DNA from: Halichoerus grypus
Lineage: Eukaryota; Chordata; Mammalia; Carnivora; Phocidae
Length of the DNA: 64,000 bases
Direction of reading: 5' to 3'
Assembly (NCBI RefSeq): GCF_964656455.1
Contig: NC_135726.1
Span: 1,498,001 to 1,562,000 of the forward strand
A program made the translations under genes and the position numbers. Below, piece by piece: positions 10,580 to 20,976 of the stretch (its first letter is position 1; each line of letters opens with the position of its first letter). The notes beneath the pieces were generated by a model, which saw only the letters and a program-made list of their open reading frames with translations, ran no database searches and had not been told where the DNA came from.

Positions 10580-12149
10580 CAACATAAATTATTGCAGGTC
10601 TATAACTGTGTATAGTAAAGCAAAACTTAACAAAATTCTTTGTATTGATTATCTGGACATTTAAAAAAAGAAACAAGTGGAATAATTGTTTTTGATACAC
10701 ATTCACAAACTTTGTTTTTCAAGTGTATCTGGCTATAACACTTTTTTCATTATTTATTAGTTTTATTTTTTCATAAATTATCCTATACCTTCTTCAGTGC
10801 TATACTTTGTGATTGATGACTTCAAAACCGTGGACACCTCGACGAAGTCTGTGAACTGTGCTGTTTCGCCGAGAAGCTCTCTTGCTGGGGGTCTGCCCAT
10901 AAGCTCAGAGCGGAGGCGGCGAGGTGGGGGCTTTCTCAAGTCCACCTTTCCCACGCTAGACATCTGGATATCTGGGTGGGTACTGCCCTTATCCCCATTC
11001 AGAGAACCTGTCCACGGAATATTTTACAGGCCAAAACTCATCAACCACATCATCTCGAGGGTTCTTCTGAATGTTTCACTGAATCCAAATGCTTCAAAGC
11101 CTTAGACGGTGCCCACCACATTCCACTTGGACACACCCAATTCTAAAACGTGGGCTTTGTCCGAAGGTTCTTCCACAGTGGGATCCCGGCGTGGGCTCAC
11201 CGAGCATTCCTCTGCTGCTCCCTTCCTTTACGGACAAGCGTCTCACGCCTCCGGTGAGCACACTTTCTCGGCCACAACTTGACACACCGAATGCTCCACG
11301 GAACGGAAGCCTTCTGGCACAACATTCGTCGAAAACGTGGACATTGCTGGTAGATTTTAAATAAAACGCAACCAAAATTCTAAGGACTCACAAAACAATT
11401 CAACGCGACCCTGGGCGCCTTGTTTCCAGACTGACGTCGGGCCGCACATAGGTGCATGCTGCAGTGCGGGTCTCTTTTGTTTTGTTCTTTAATTCAACGT
11501 CACCTTCAACACACGGTTGTGTGGTCTAGTGACTGCTCAACAGAGATGCGTCCTGACCCCTCAGCTTCTGTTGCGACTGAGAAGTCGCTGCACTATGGAT
11601 CCCACGCATACCTCTGCCCCGCGGAGCCTCCCCTCAGCAAAAATATTGTTCTTACCCTCATGCATGTTCTGCTGACATTTAAATCAGTGTCACCACTGCA
11701 AAAATAAATCAATGTACCTTCGCTGTTGAACTTCTAAACCGGATCAACAAAAACCCTTCTATTTCCCATGCTCCCCACTGCCCCTGCCGGCTGGCGGCCT
11801 GGGGGTTCCGTGTGTCCCCTGTGCTCGGGGTCGGTGGGGGACAGCACAGTGTCTGGGAACCAGAGGCTGACAGGGCAGCAGCTCCACACCTTAAAAATAA
11901 ATCTATCTTTAACATCTTTAAGTTCTAGCTGGGTCCTCCAGGCCCGGGCCCGATGCCTGCTGTCTTTGTTTCAAAGGGAGATGAGTAAGCACGAAGAAAA
12001 CCCGTTAACACCTGACTGAGTCTCGCTCCTGGTCACAACCGCGGTGCCAGAAAGAACAGAACCCAAGCCCTTTCTCTGGGATTCGAGGCATCCAGATGCT
12101 GCGCACAGAGAACCATCCACACCAGATGTGAGAAACACCAAGAGGGCAC
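10580..12149. other. Intergenic; weak zinc-finger-like string only
   Basis: AT-rich to 10790, then GC-balanced. On the minus strand near 11164-11192 a short CGRTFGQS-like string resembles a C2H2 finger core, but no His pair or linker follows in any frame, so no gene is called. No repeat was identified. Confidence 0.4.
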
Positions 12150-12225
12150 GCTTGAGGAAACTGAACATCACCCAAGGTCACCCAGGCCACAGTGGGACCA
12201 GGACCCTCGACGATGACTCCCGCCG
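12150..12225 (+). mobile_element. MIR SINE fragment
   Basis: The core 'gaggaaactgaacatcacc' at 12154-12172 is followed by 'aaggtcacccaggccac' at 12174-12190 and 'gggaccagga', the order seen in the 3' part of the MIR core. Confidence 0.62.
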
Positions 12226-12799
12226 CCCTCCCCAGCGGTCAGACAGGTGCTTATCTGTGAGGTTCGCCACTGAGCCTGTGCTGTGGACAGGGGACATCCT
12301 GGCATCCTGGGACAACAGCCTGGCCCCCAGCGCTCACGACAAGGTGCGGAGCCCACCGGCCGCATGTTCGTGAAGAAAGCTCTTGCACAACAGGAAACAT
12401 GGAACATCCCTGAGAATGTGGCAAATAATTTTAAATTATAGGAAGAATGTTAAGATAAATATTTAGTTGATGACATGCAGCTCTGTTTTGAAGGAAAATG
12501 AGAAGTCAGTAAACAGGCTCAACTGTTGTTTCCGCTTCCAGAAGCCAAGCTGGACGCGAGAATCCCGTGGGGAGAAGCTGCTCTTCCCCAGCCCTCCCCC
12601 AGCCCCAGCGGTGACTCCACATCTGTCCAGGCAGTCCCTCCTCATGCAAAAGCCACTCCGTTCGGCACCGGAGTGGAAGACGCAGGATCGATCAGCACGC
12701 CTGTCCTCCAGGAGCTCCCAGGACAGCGGTGGACAGCCCACGCCCCTTCCACGTGCCAGGACGATGGGGGCGTCCAGCCTGAGGCTGCCCCAGCAGGCC
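12226..12799. other. Intergenic, nothing recognised
   Basis: GC-rich. AT-rich only at 12420-12480. Overlapping frames on both strands (12463-12838) are not supported by any motif. Confidence 0.5.
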
Positions 12800-12900
12800 A
12801 CGCACTGCCAGGCATGTTCACCGCGCCTGTGCCCTTAAGGAAACCGAGGCCAGAGAGGGTAAGTGCCCAGCCCTGCACCGCCCCGAAAGTAGGTGGCCCT
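12800..12900 (+). mobile_element. MIR SINE fragment
   Basis: A 'cactgccaggcatgttcac' block precedes 'aaggaaaccgaggccagag' at 12837-12855 and 'taagtgcccag', matching the MIR core order with GC-biased changes. Confidence 0.6.
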
Positions 12901-14577
12901 CGGCACAGCCTCCGCATGGCGTCCTCCCCCTCAGTTCCAGCCCACGCTGTCCCAGGCAGTCTGGGGACCAAGGACCAGGCTGTCAGCTCTGGGGCCCTCC
13001 TCCCGACAGGGCAGGGCAGGAGGGAGGCACAGCACCTGCAGGGGACAGGGGGACAGACCAAGGGGCCTCCTGGCAGGACCAGATCCCAGGGATAGAGTTA
13101 GGCTGGTAGAGAGGTAGATGTCTTGTGAGGAAGAAGGAGCCGGATGCCCCTCGAAGCAGGTGAGAGAGATGCCAGGGAAGTGCCTGCTGCCAAGGGAGGG
13201 ACCAGAACGTGCAGGAAAGACGAGATCCCGGGGGCTGGACCTCACACTGAGCAGCATTCAGCAAGGCCCCGGGAGCCCCCACGGCGGCCAGCGCTCCACA
13301 GTGACCAGGCTGGGCAGCCCTTGCCCTTGTGCGGATGCACAGCCACATGCTGATGACGGGGGACCAGGAGGCGCTGATGCAGGGGCCAGAGGGGGTGACA
13401 TGTCAGAAGAGGGTGTGAGCCGGGAAGAGCGCCGTGGGGGCTCCGGCCCAGGAGGGCTGCCCAGAGGGAGGCCCTGGTTATCTCCTCACCAGCCCCATGT
13501 TGGGCCAAATCAGCCTCTGCCAGCAGCGCCCACCCACTGTGGCATTTTCGGTCCCTGAGAGGGTCTGCATGGTGTGGCCGAGGGGGGGTTTGAGGCCTGG
13601 GAAGGCAGCTGCCAGAGGGGAAGCCCCTGAGTGATGGGTGCCGCCTGCCCCCGAGGGCACAGCCCCCGCTCCTCCTGGGAGCGGCGGGGGATGGGGCATA
13701 AGGCTTGGCGGCGGAGGAATAACTCTGGGCAGGACACCGTCTGATGTTTTCCGTGGGATTCCGCACAAGAGGTCAGACGTGTGGCAAACAAGATTCCTGG
13801 AGCGTGAGAAGCAGCAGAGTCCGGGTCCTCCCTGAGACCAGACGCACCGGGTGCGCGCCTGAGATGGCATGGCGCCCACGCAGAGCCAGCAGGCGGCCTG
13901 GGGGACTGGAGCTCCCCCGCCCAAGTCTGGGGGCAGTCCGTGGAATCCCGCAGCCAGCACGGAACATCCTGGTGGAAGGAGTATGGGAACACCAGGCCTT
14001 CCGGAAACTGCCGGGAAAGCCCACGGCGGGGGGAGGTCCTCACTTTAGCCCCCAGCGGGCGGATCTGAGAAGCCTGGAGGATGGGCCAGCCCTGTGCAGG
14101 GAGGACACGCATCCTGCAGCTGCTCTGTGGACAAAGGGGGCCCAGAGAGACTCCGGGGAGAAGCCGCCGTCCTGGAAACGCTGTTGGGCCATGTTTTCCC
14201 CGAGTCTTTGTTACTAAGGACATTTTGTTCCAAATCCCTACCCTCACCTGAGATCATCATCCCTCTCCGTGAAAAGACGGAGTCATTCTTTCCATCCCCG
14301 CCGGCCAGGTTGGCAGTGCGCGGGCCCGGTCGTGTTGGCATGGCAACGAATGGGCTGCAGAAGCAAAGTCCCCCCTTCCCCTCCCCTCCGCCGCCTCAGC
14401 TCTGGGCCGCGCCCCTGCAGCAGCACATCCTCTGGGGGGCTCCCTGCGTCCACACAGCCTCCCGTGGCCCACGTGGCACCCGGTGCCCAGCTGTGTGCGG
14501 GAGCCGTCATGACAGCAATATGAAGCAGGCATCCATCTTTATCCTGAGTTTAGAATCTGACCCTTTGAACCCTCAGA
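12901..14577. other. GC-rich intergenic DNA, nothing recognised
   Basis: Large overlapping frames occur on both strands (13242-13766, 13478-13960, 13510-14247 minus; 13118-13558, 13744-14217 plus). They occupy the same bases in several registers, which is the signature of low stop-codon density, not of coding. Confidence 0.55.
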
Positions 14578-15221
14578 GGTATGGACAACTGACCTTGGAC
14601 GAGGGTTCCACGACTGCTCACTGGGGAAAGGACCGTGTCCTCAACAAGCAGTGCCCGCAGGGGTGGAACGGAGGCAGCCGCCATGTCTGGTGTTCCTCGG
14701 AAGGCGCCACGGGGTCACCGCGTGACCCAGCAGTTCTGCTCCCAGATGTCTGTGCATCCAAGAGAAATGAAAACGTGTGTCCAGACGACTTGCACACAAA
14801 TGTTTGTGGCGGCATGATTCCTGCTAGCCAAATTACAAAAATAACCGAAATGTCCACCACACTAACGGATAAACCTGATGCGGACGTCCATGCCCTGGAG
14901 CAGCGCCCCACTCTGGAGAGGAACAAGGCCCCAACATAGGCTACGACACGGAGGGGCCTTGGAAGTGTCACGCCAGGGGAAAGAAGCTGGTCGAAAAAGG
15001 CTGGTAGTGTGTAGTTTGAGGCAGAGTCGTGGCTGCAGGGGCAGTGGGAGGGGAATGGGGGTGACCACTAACGGGTATGGGTTTCCTTTTGGGGTGATGA
15101 AAATGTTCTAAAATTGACCATGGTGGTGATTTACAACGTGAACATACTAACAGCTGTTGAATTGAACCTTTCAATAGGTGGACTGCACAGGAGGTGAATT
15201 TTATCTCGGTAAAACTGTATT
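14578..15221 (+). mobile_element. L1 ORF2 end plus 3' UTR, internally deleted
   Basis: From 14580, 'atggacaactgaccttggac' and 'ctggggaaaggaccgtgtcc' follow the late ORF2 region. After a deletion, 'gtgacccagcagttctgc' (near 14721) and 'aagagaaatgaaaacgtgtg' (14760-14779) follow the last ORF2 codons. The 3' UTR ends with 'ggggtgatgaaaatgttcta' (15092-15111) and 'ttttatctcggtaaaactg'. Many consensus A/T positions have become CG, giving CpG words unusual for L1. A SINE landed in its A-rich end. Confidence 0.8.
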
Positions 15222-15236
15222 AAAAACACCTGGTCT

Positions 15237-15430
15237 GGGGCATCTGGGTGGCTCCGTGCGTGGTTAAGCATCTGCCTTCAGCTCAGGTCATGATCCCGGA
15301 ATCCTGGGATTGAGTCCCAAGTCGGGCTCCCTGCTCAGCGGGAAGTCTTCTCCTCCCTCTCACCCACCCTCTCTGCTCTCCCGCTCTCTCTCTCAAATAA
15401 AGAAAATCTTAAAAAAATAAAAATAAAAAT
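15237..15430 (+). mobile_element. Can-SINE
   Basis: The head 'gggcatctgggtggctccg', the B-box-like 'gggattgagtccc', the segment 'gctccctgctcagcggg', a CT-rich part and an AATAAA-type tail are all visible. Target-site copies 'aaaaacacctggtct' (15222-15236) and 'aaaaacacccggtct' (15431-15445) differ at one base. It is inserted at the 3' end of the preceding L1. Confidence 0.94.
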
Positions 15431-15624
15431 AAAAACACCCGGTCTCAGGGCAGTACTCAATGGGCCATGCCCCATGGAAAGGACTTGCACTCAGGCCCCA
15501 CAGGGCAGGCTCTCCCCTACCTGCTCCATCACCTCCCCTGGGCACACACTTCCCATGTGCATCCTCCCCAACCCGGACGTCCTTGTCACTGACGATGTAG
15601 CCCCGTGCCCCTCCGAGTACGGCC

Positions 15625-15745
15625 GCTGAGCCAGCAGCATCACACCACCCGGGAGCTTGTGAGTAACGGAGTCTTGGGCACGCCCCCCCAACCCTGGACC
15701 TGCTGATCAGAATCCGCATTCTCACTGGGAGGCCATGCCTCCGTG
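15625..15745 (+). mobile_element. MER5-type hAT DNA transposon fragment
   Basis: The blocks 'gagccagcagcatcacacca' (15629-15648), 'gggagcttgtgagtaacg' and 'ctgatcagaatccgcattct' (15701-15720) follow the order of MER5A, a short non-autonomous Charlie-type element. Terminal repeats are eroded. Confidence 0.65.
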
Positions 15746-15884
15746 AAAGCACTGGTTATGTCCCTCCCATCCTCATAAAACTGCCCAGAAGGACTCGTCA
15801 GCCCTTCCTTGTGTGGGGTGAGTCACCATGGGATTGAGAAGTCAGTGCACCCCAAGAAGACCTGGTTTCAAGTTTCATTCCTTC

Positions 15885-16012
15885 CTTCGTTCATTCCTTC
15901 AGCAAGCACTGACCACCTACAACACAGCACACACTCCTAGGGACACGGAGATGGACAAAGAGGGAAACACGAGCAGCCCTCAGGGCACTTACACAACGAT
16001 GACCCTAACTGG
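15885..16012 (-). mobile_element. L2 LINE 3' end
   Basis: 'cgttcattccttcagcaagc' (15888-15907), 'accacctacaacacagcac', 'ctagggacacggagatggac' (15937-15956) and 'ccctcagggcacttacac' reproduce, with decay, the antisense of the L2 3' end, which typically reads cattcattcaacaaatattt then tgagcacctactatgtgcc. Confidence 0.65.
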
Positions 16013-16404
16013 CTCTTGCAAACGCAGGAGGCCAGCACATCGGTCCTTCTCAGTGAGCCCCACTCCTCATCAGTGGGTTGGGGTTGGAGGGCTATGAAGA
16101 CCAGAGTCAAAAATACTCGGCACCAGCAACACATCACAGGATTCTACACCAGCTTCCCCCAGCGTGTTTCTCAACAGAAGCCAAGAGGGAGTTTAGGGTC
16201 TCCATTACCTGAACAATTGCTTTGGTTCTGGCTGCTGGCTTTTCATTACATTCCCAGGGGTGGCGGGTGGTGGCTTCATCCCCCCATGATGGAAACAGAG
16301 CTGTGGAAGATGGTGGTGGACTGCCAAGTGTCCCAGGAAATAAAAGACAAGATTGAGTGTTTCAACATGGAGGGAACTGTGACACGGAGCCAATCAGGGT
16401 TCTG
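16013..16404. other. Intergenic, nothing recognised
   Basis: Unique sequence between an L2 end and an L1 composite. The frame at 16016-16411 has no domain and its last codons run into L1 ORF1-like sequence. Confidence 0.45.
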
Positions 16405-16995
16405 GAAATGAAAATCCAGAACTTGATAGACTAGACCTAACTGAAGAAGGAATTAATGAACTGGAAGACAAATCAAACCGATGGAAATGATAATGATTTT
16501 GGCCATTCTAGTGAGTGTTTATTGCACTTGTGGTTTACATTCATATTTCCCTAGTGACTAATGACCTCGGGTCCCTTTTCATGGTTACTGGCCATGTGGA
16601 GATCTTTATGAAGTGCCCATTAAAGCCTTTGCTCATTTAAAAAACTGGGTTGTCTGTTTTTAGGAATACTAATTTTTATTAGAGTTTAATATGACATAGA
16701 TGCGTGTTTTAATTTTATGATAATGTGAAAGAACAACAAAGATGTTTACACCTTTGAAGCTAATAAAGTGGGATGTAAAGTAATAAAAGTATTCGCTTTT
16801 CAAGGTGAGAAAGGAGAGAAAAAAGCAACTGGAATAATGAGGATAAACAGAAATGACACCAGTAGCACGGGTGCACGGAGTGCTAGATGAGAGGCAAATG
16901 TGTTATCACGCTAAATGTAAACAGACTGAAGACTCCACTTAAAAGACAAAGCATCTCTTGTCAAAGGGAGAATGTAACTTTTCCCACACAGATGA
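16405..16995 (+). mobile_element. Composite L1 relic: ORF1 piece, inverted piece, inter-ORF/ORF2 start
   Basis: 16405-16488 resembles ORF1 coiled-coil coding sequence ('attaatgaactggaagacaa'). 16489-16680 is antisense L1 3' sequence, recognisable by 'ttggccattctagtgagtg' and 'tttccctagtgactaatga'. From 16690, inter-ORF sequence resumes on the plus strand and leads to the ORF2 start near 16900. The inverted middle is either a second L1 inserted in reverse or a rearrangement. Confidence 0.68.
16887..16970 (+). pseudogene. L1 ORF2 N-terminal relic
   Basis: The translation contains ITLNVNRLKTPLKRQ, which closely follows the conserved first residues of ORF2 endonuclease (ITLNVNGLN, then PIKR). 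ORF2 encodes the endonuclease/reverse transcriptase of L1 and is about 1,275 residues when intact. Here only about 25 recognisable codons remain before the match is lost at about 16975. Confidence 0.75.
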
Positions 16996-17804
16996 CTCTC
17001 CCACAAGCTGGTCTGTCGGTGCCCCTCCCGCCATCACGTAGCTGGGGACGCCCATCACTACCACCCACAGACTGCTGGTATGCTAGCTGAGAGGTGGCTC
17101 CTTTCGCGAGACAGATGCCCTTTCTGAAAGAGCAGATATCCAATCTACGTGTCACAACCCTCCCAGGAATTGTGTTAAATCATACCACCCCGTGGCGGCT
17201 CCTGTTATGGCCCTCCCACTAATCCATCCTTGCCGCTGGAACTTGGGTGGACGTCTCAAGCTCTGGGGCTGCCTGGGGTTAAGTCCGGACACTTGCCAGT
17301 GTGTCTGAATGGTTTGTTTCACACACCCCACACCCAACCTCCCTGGTTATGGTCAGAACCTCATGGGGCTGTTGTACACATTCAATAAACAGATGCACAC
17401 GCAGCCCGAGATGAACGCACAGGACGCGGTGGCTCTTACTGCTAATGTGGCATTACAACTGTTTTGTCAGCCGCTCTCCCGCCCCCTCTATGCTCTGGTC
17501 AGTTCCTCCCGGCCCCCTGTCAAGGCTCAATTCAGAAGCTACTCTCTCTGGGGACTCCCATCCCGACCGACCCACCCCACCTCACACACCACACAGGCTT
17601 GGCTGCATGGCAATGAATCGGCTGCAGGTGCTGATGCTTGGCACTGGAAACAAGAGACCCACCCTCCCTTGATTCAGTGCCAGGGACTTGCACCTGACAA
17701 AGGAGAGTCTGGTTCTGTACTCTGTTCCACAGGAACTGGTGTGGTGTCTGTCGAGATGATGCAAGGCATAGGACGCAGGGAGTCAGCTGAGTGTGTGCCT
17801 GATG
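16996..17804. other. Intergenic, nothing recognised
   Basis: Unique sequence of moderate GC content. The 227-codon frame at 17309-17992 lacks a recognisable domain and runs into an L2 fragment, so it is rejected. Confidence 0.5.
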
Positions 17805-17920
17805 GAGGCTCTGGTGCAGACAGCTCTTGTGGTCCTACTGTGTGTCAGATGCCAAACAACCGTGGGAAATACAGGGATGAATACGACCGTCTTTCTGCAC
17901 ATACGTTCTTCCACTGTCTT
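17805..17920 (-). mobile_element. L2 LINE 3' end fragment
   Basis: 'tcctactgtgtgtcagatgc' (17833-17852) and 'gggaaatacagggatgaata' (17863-17882) follow the antisense L2 3' end (cctactatgtgccaggcac, then gggatacag-gatgaa). Confidence 0.55.
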
Positions 17921-18834
17921 CCTTGCAAAACAGTGGGGAATGGGCCGTCACGTGAGCGGGTCTCACGGGCAGTCTCTATCCTCCACGGCTAATGCATACT
18001 ATGGGCTCGGCAACCTTTACATACAAATAACAGATAAAAGGATGGAGGAGAAACCCGTCCAAGGGGGAAGTCCAAAGTGTACCTGTTAATAGCTTCTGAC
18101 TGACGAGGCACCAGGGAACCTCCAGGAGCAGCTCCGTCCACGTGCTGTGTCTGACCTCCACTTTGGGAACACCAAGTTCAGAAATTAAGGCTCCCCGTGG
18201 CCTCTTCCATTTCCACACAGGCAGCAAGGGCGGGCCAGTCTGAGCACCATCCCCCGGTAAGTCCCCCGTGTGCCACGGCCACACTCTGGATGCTGTGGAC
18301 CGTGGCACCCTGCTCCGTGCATAGCCATGCTGCCCAGGGCAGCTCTCACCTAGGCCCCACTCTTGCTCTGTGATGGGAAAGGAGAGCTCGCTGCAAATGC
18401 ACACACTCTCCCATGTTCCTCAGAGCAGGATGCCATGGCCCCTCCTGACACACGCTGGTGCCCAGCCCTGCTGGTGGCTGGTCATGGTGGTGCAGGGGAC
18501 GCTCCTGCAGACCCCCGCCCTTTGACACAGAGCCCCCAGTTCTTCCCACCCGGGCCGGCTCACTGCTCTGCCGAGGGGAGTGTAAACCAAACCTGGGAAG
18601 GCCAGGCAACACCGGACCATCCACTCTGCACCCCTTAGCTGGAGCAGGCGGCCTTCCCATCACCGCAGACTCTGTCTGTCTCAGCATCAGAACTGCCAGT
18701 GAACTAACTAAATCCAGGAAGGGCCACGTGCGCCCGCTAGATTAACAGAGAAGGAATGTTGATACACAACATCAGCAGCAGTGTAGACACCCAGGCAACT
18801 GCGTATCTAAACTGGCGTGCCAAAACGTATTCGT
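17921..18834. other. Intergenic, nothing recognised
   Basis: GC-balanced unique sequence without a recognised repeat. Short overlapping frames on both strands at 17976-18745 have no motif. Confidence 0.5.
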
Positions 18835-19031
18835 TTATTTTTAAAGACTGATTTATCCAGTTTAGAGAGAGAGAGAGCGGGCACGAGTGGGAAGAGGGGT
18901 ACAGGGAGAGGGAGAGAGAGAATCCCAAGCAGACTATGTGCTGAGCACCGAGCCCCATGTGGGGCCCGATCCCATGACCCTGAGATCATGACTTGAGCTG
19001 GACGTTCAACTGACTGAGCCACCCAGGCGCC
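18835..19031 (-). mobile_element. Can-SINE (antisense)
   Basis: It begins with the antisense tail 'tttatttttaaagactg' and a GA-rich tract, then 'gatcccatgaccctgagatc', and ends with the antisense head 'ctgagccacccaggcgccc' (19014-19032). An approximate duplication 'cgtgccaa' lies on both sides (18816-18823 and 19034-19041). Confidence 0.95.
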
Positions 19032-19060
19032 CACGTGCCAACATTTAAAAAGCACATGGA

Positions 19061-19262
19061 GGGGCGCCTGGGTGACTCAGTCGGTTGAGCATCTGACTCT
19101 TGATTTCAGCTCAGGTCACGATCTCAGGGTCATGGGATTGAGCCCTGTGTTGGGTTCCATGCTGGGCGTGGAGTCTGCTTAAGATTCTATCTCCCTCTTC
19201 TCTGCCCCTCTCCTCCCACTCGCGTGCACACACTCTCTCTAAATAAAAAAATAAATAAAAAA
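19061..19262 (+). mobile_element. Can-SINE
   Basis: The head 'ggggcgcctgggtgactcag', the B-box region 'gggattgagccctgtgttgg', a CT-rich part and an A-rich AATAAA-like tail are present. Possible duplications start 'taaaaagc' at 19046 and 19263. Its head faces the head of the preceding antisense SINE across 29 bp. Confidence 0.95.
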
Positions 19263-19924
19263 TAAAAAGCTTGGACACAGCAATCATATTCCCCGTGCGA
19301 GTGGGTACAAAGAAATGAGCATAGCGTTGTTGGGAATCATGAAATCCCAGAACCCCATCAATATCATCAGCACGAAACGGGTCAAATCCAGTGGGGTGCA
19401 TCCTCACTGGGGACACATGAGCTGTTGGAGGGAAGAAGGCAAGGCCACACTCGCTGAAATGGAATGACTCGAGATAAGCTAGGTGAAGTCGCAGGTGTGG
19501 GACAGGGCATTAAGTCCGGCCCTCAGGTAGAAAACCAAAGCCCGTGCGCCCACGTGTTTGTGCAGGTGGATGATCTCCGGCTGAACACACACAAGGAGCT
19601 GGAAGAAGGAAGCAGGAGAGAGGCTTCCCGTCCCTGAACTGCCGTGTCCTGTGTGTACAGTCCACTCAAAATGAAGAACACGGTCCCATGCATGTTGTCT
19701 CTGCTGAGCACCTGTCCTCGTGATGACAGGCGGGCGGAGCATCTTAGTTCCTGCCCAATGTCCTCCCCTCACACCAGTGAGAATGAACACCCTGTCTGTC
19801 TGTCCGAGCACGCCGGCTCAGAGGCAAGACCCTGGTATTTGGCAAAGATGTGTGGAAGAGCAGAAAGCCCTGTGCTGGAGGCGGGGGAGACAGAGAGGAG
19901 TAGGGAGACAAAGACGCACACGTG
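19263..19924. other. Intergenic, nothing recognised
   Basis: Unique sequence. Frames at 19479-19811 (minus) and 19644-20159 (plus) overlap, and the plus one runs on into an LTR fragment. Confidence 0.5.
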
Positions 19925-20170
19925 CGCATGCTCGAGACATGACTGCGTTTGGAGATGGGGCCTTCAGGGAGGTGACGAAGTTGGCATGAGGTCCAGAGGA
20001 CTGGGTCCTTACGAGGAAGGGAGGAGACACCAGAGCTCAACACGGCAAGAGAGGCCACAGCTGGAGCCAGCTCTCAGACCTCCAGGCCCCGGGACCAGAA
20101 GAGAGGACATCTGTGTTGTTCAAGCCCCCATGGTATTCGGCCATGGCAGCCCGAGCTGACCTGTCTCCCT
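19925..20170 (-). mobile_element. MLT1-type MaLR LTR fragment (antisense)
   Basis: The antisense MLT1 order is clear: 'tttggagatggggccttcag' (19949-19968), 'actgggtccttacgaggaag' (20000-20019), 'agacctccaggccccgg' (20076-20092), 'gttcaagcccccatgg' and 'ccatggcagcccgagctga' (20140-20158). MaLR LTRs are non-coding relics of ancient ERVL-related elements. Only LTR sequence is present. Confidence 0.75.
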
Positions 20171-20958
20171 AAGCCTGTGATCGGGGACCTGGCTGAGGGC
20201 AGTGACGTGTCCACGCCCACAGCACTCACGTATCCAACAAGCACACATGGAGATCAACCTCGCCCCGTGCTGGGAGGGCACATCTTTCCGCCCACTTGGA
20301 GGAGAACCCCAAGGGCACCTGGAAAATTCTACCTCATCTTCCCACTTGCTTTTTCTATGCGAAACACCAGGGATCTCACCCACTCTGAAATGTCAGCGTC
20401 ACGTCAGACAGTGGGGAGCCACCTAGACTGACCTCCTAATTTACGTCCAAAGGGCTGGGGAAGAAGTTTTGGCCAAGGGTACATGGAGTGGAGCCCCCGC
20501 ACCCCCGCCCACGATGGCCAGAGAGGCTCCATCTGGAGGACGCTGGTGCCGAGCTGTGCTTCGGGCCCACCCGCCCTGCTCCCTGGCCCCGGGCAGCAGA
20601 GGCTCGAGGACGACCCCCTTCACCGCCCCGACTGAGCATGTACTGCTGGGGCCCCCACAGCCCTGGGGTGCCTTCTCCACAGGCAACACGGAGGAAGGAG
20701 CATGTGGAGCCAGTCCCCCGGACAGAAACCTGCCCCAGGTCCAAAATCACTGGAAACCCAAACGGTTTAAGTCTGGCGGCTCATCAGACAGCTGTTTGTG
20801 CAGAAACACAGACCGACGGCCATGGCCATGGGAAGGCTCCCGACGCGCAGGCGCGTCTTGAGAATCTTAGAATTCCCAGAAAGCGACAGCCTCTCCGGAA
20901 AGGAGGCTGTTCTCAAAGGAGGGAAGGGGTTTGCCGACTGCTAAGTAATTCTTGCATT

Positions 20959-20976
20959 AAAAAAAAAAAAAAAAAA
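20959..20976 (+). repeat. Poly-A run, 18 bases
   Basis: This is an uninterrupted A run with no recognisable retrotransposon body immediately upstream. Confidence 0.85.

Noticed and set aside
11094..11375. Possible C2H2 zinc-finger remnant on the minus strand
   Set aside because: Only one CGRTFGQS-like string. No paired histidines, linker or second finger in any frame.
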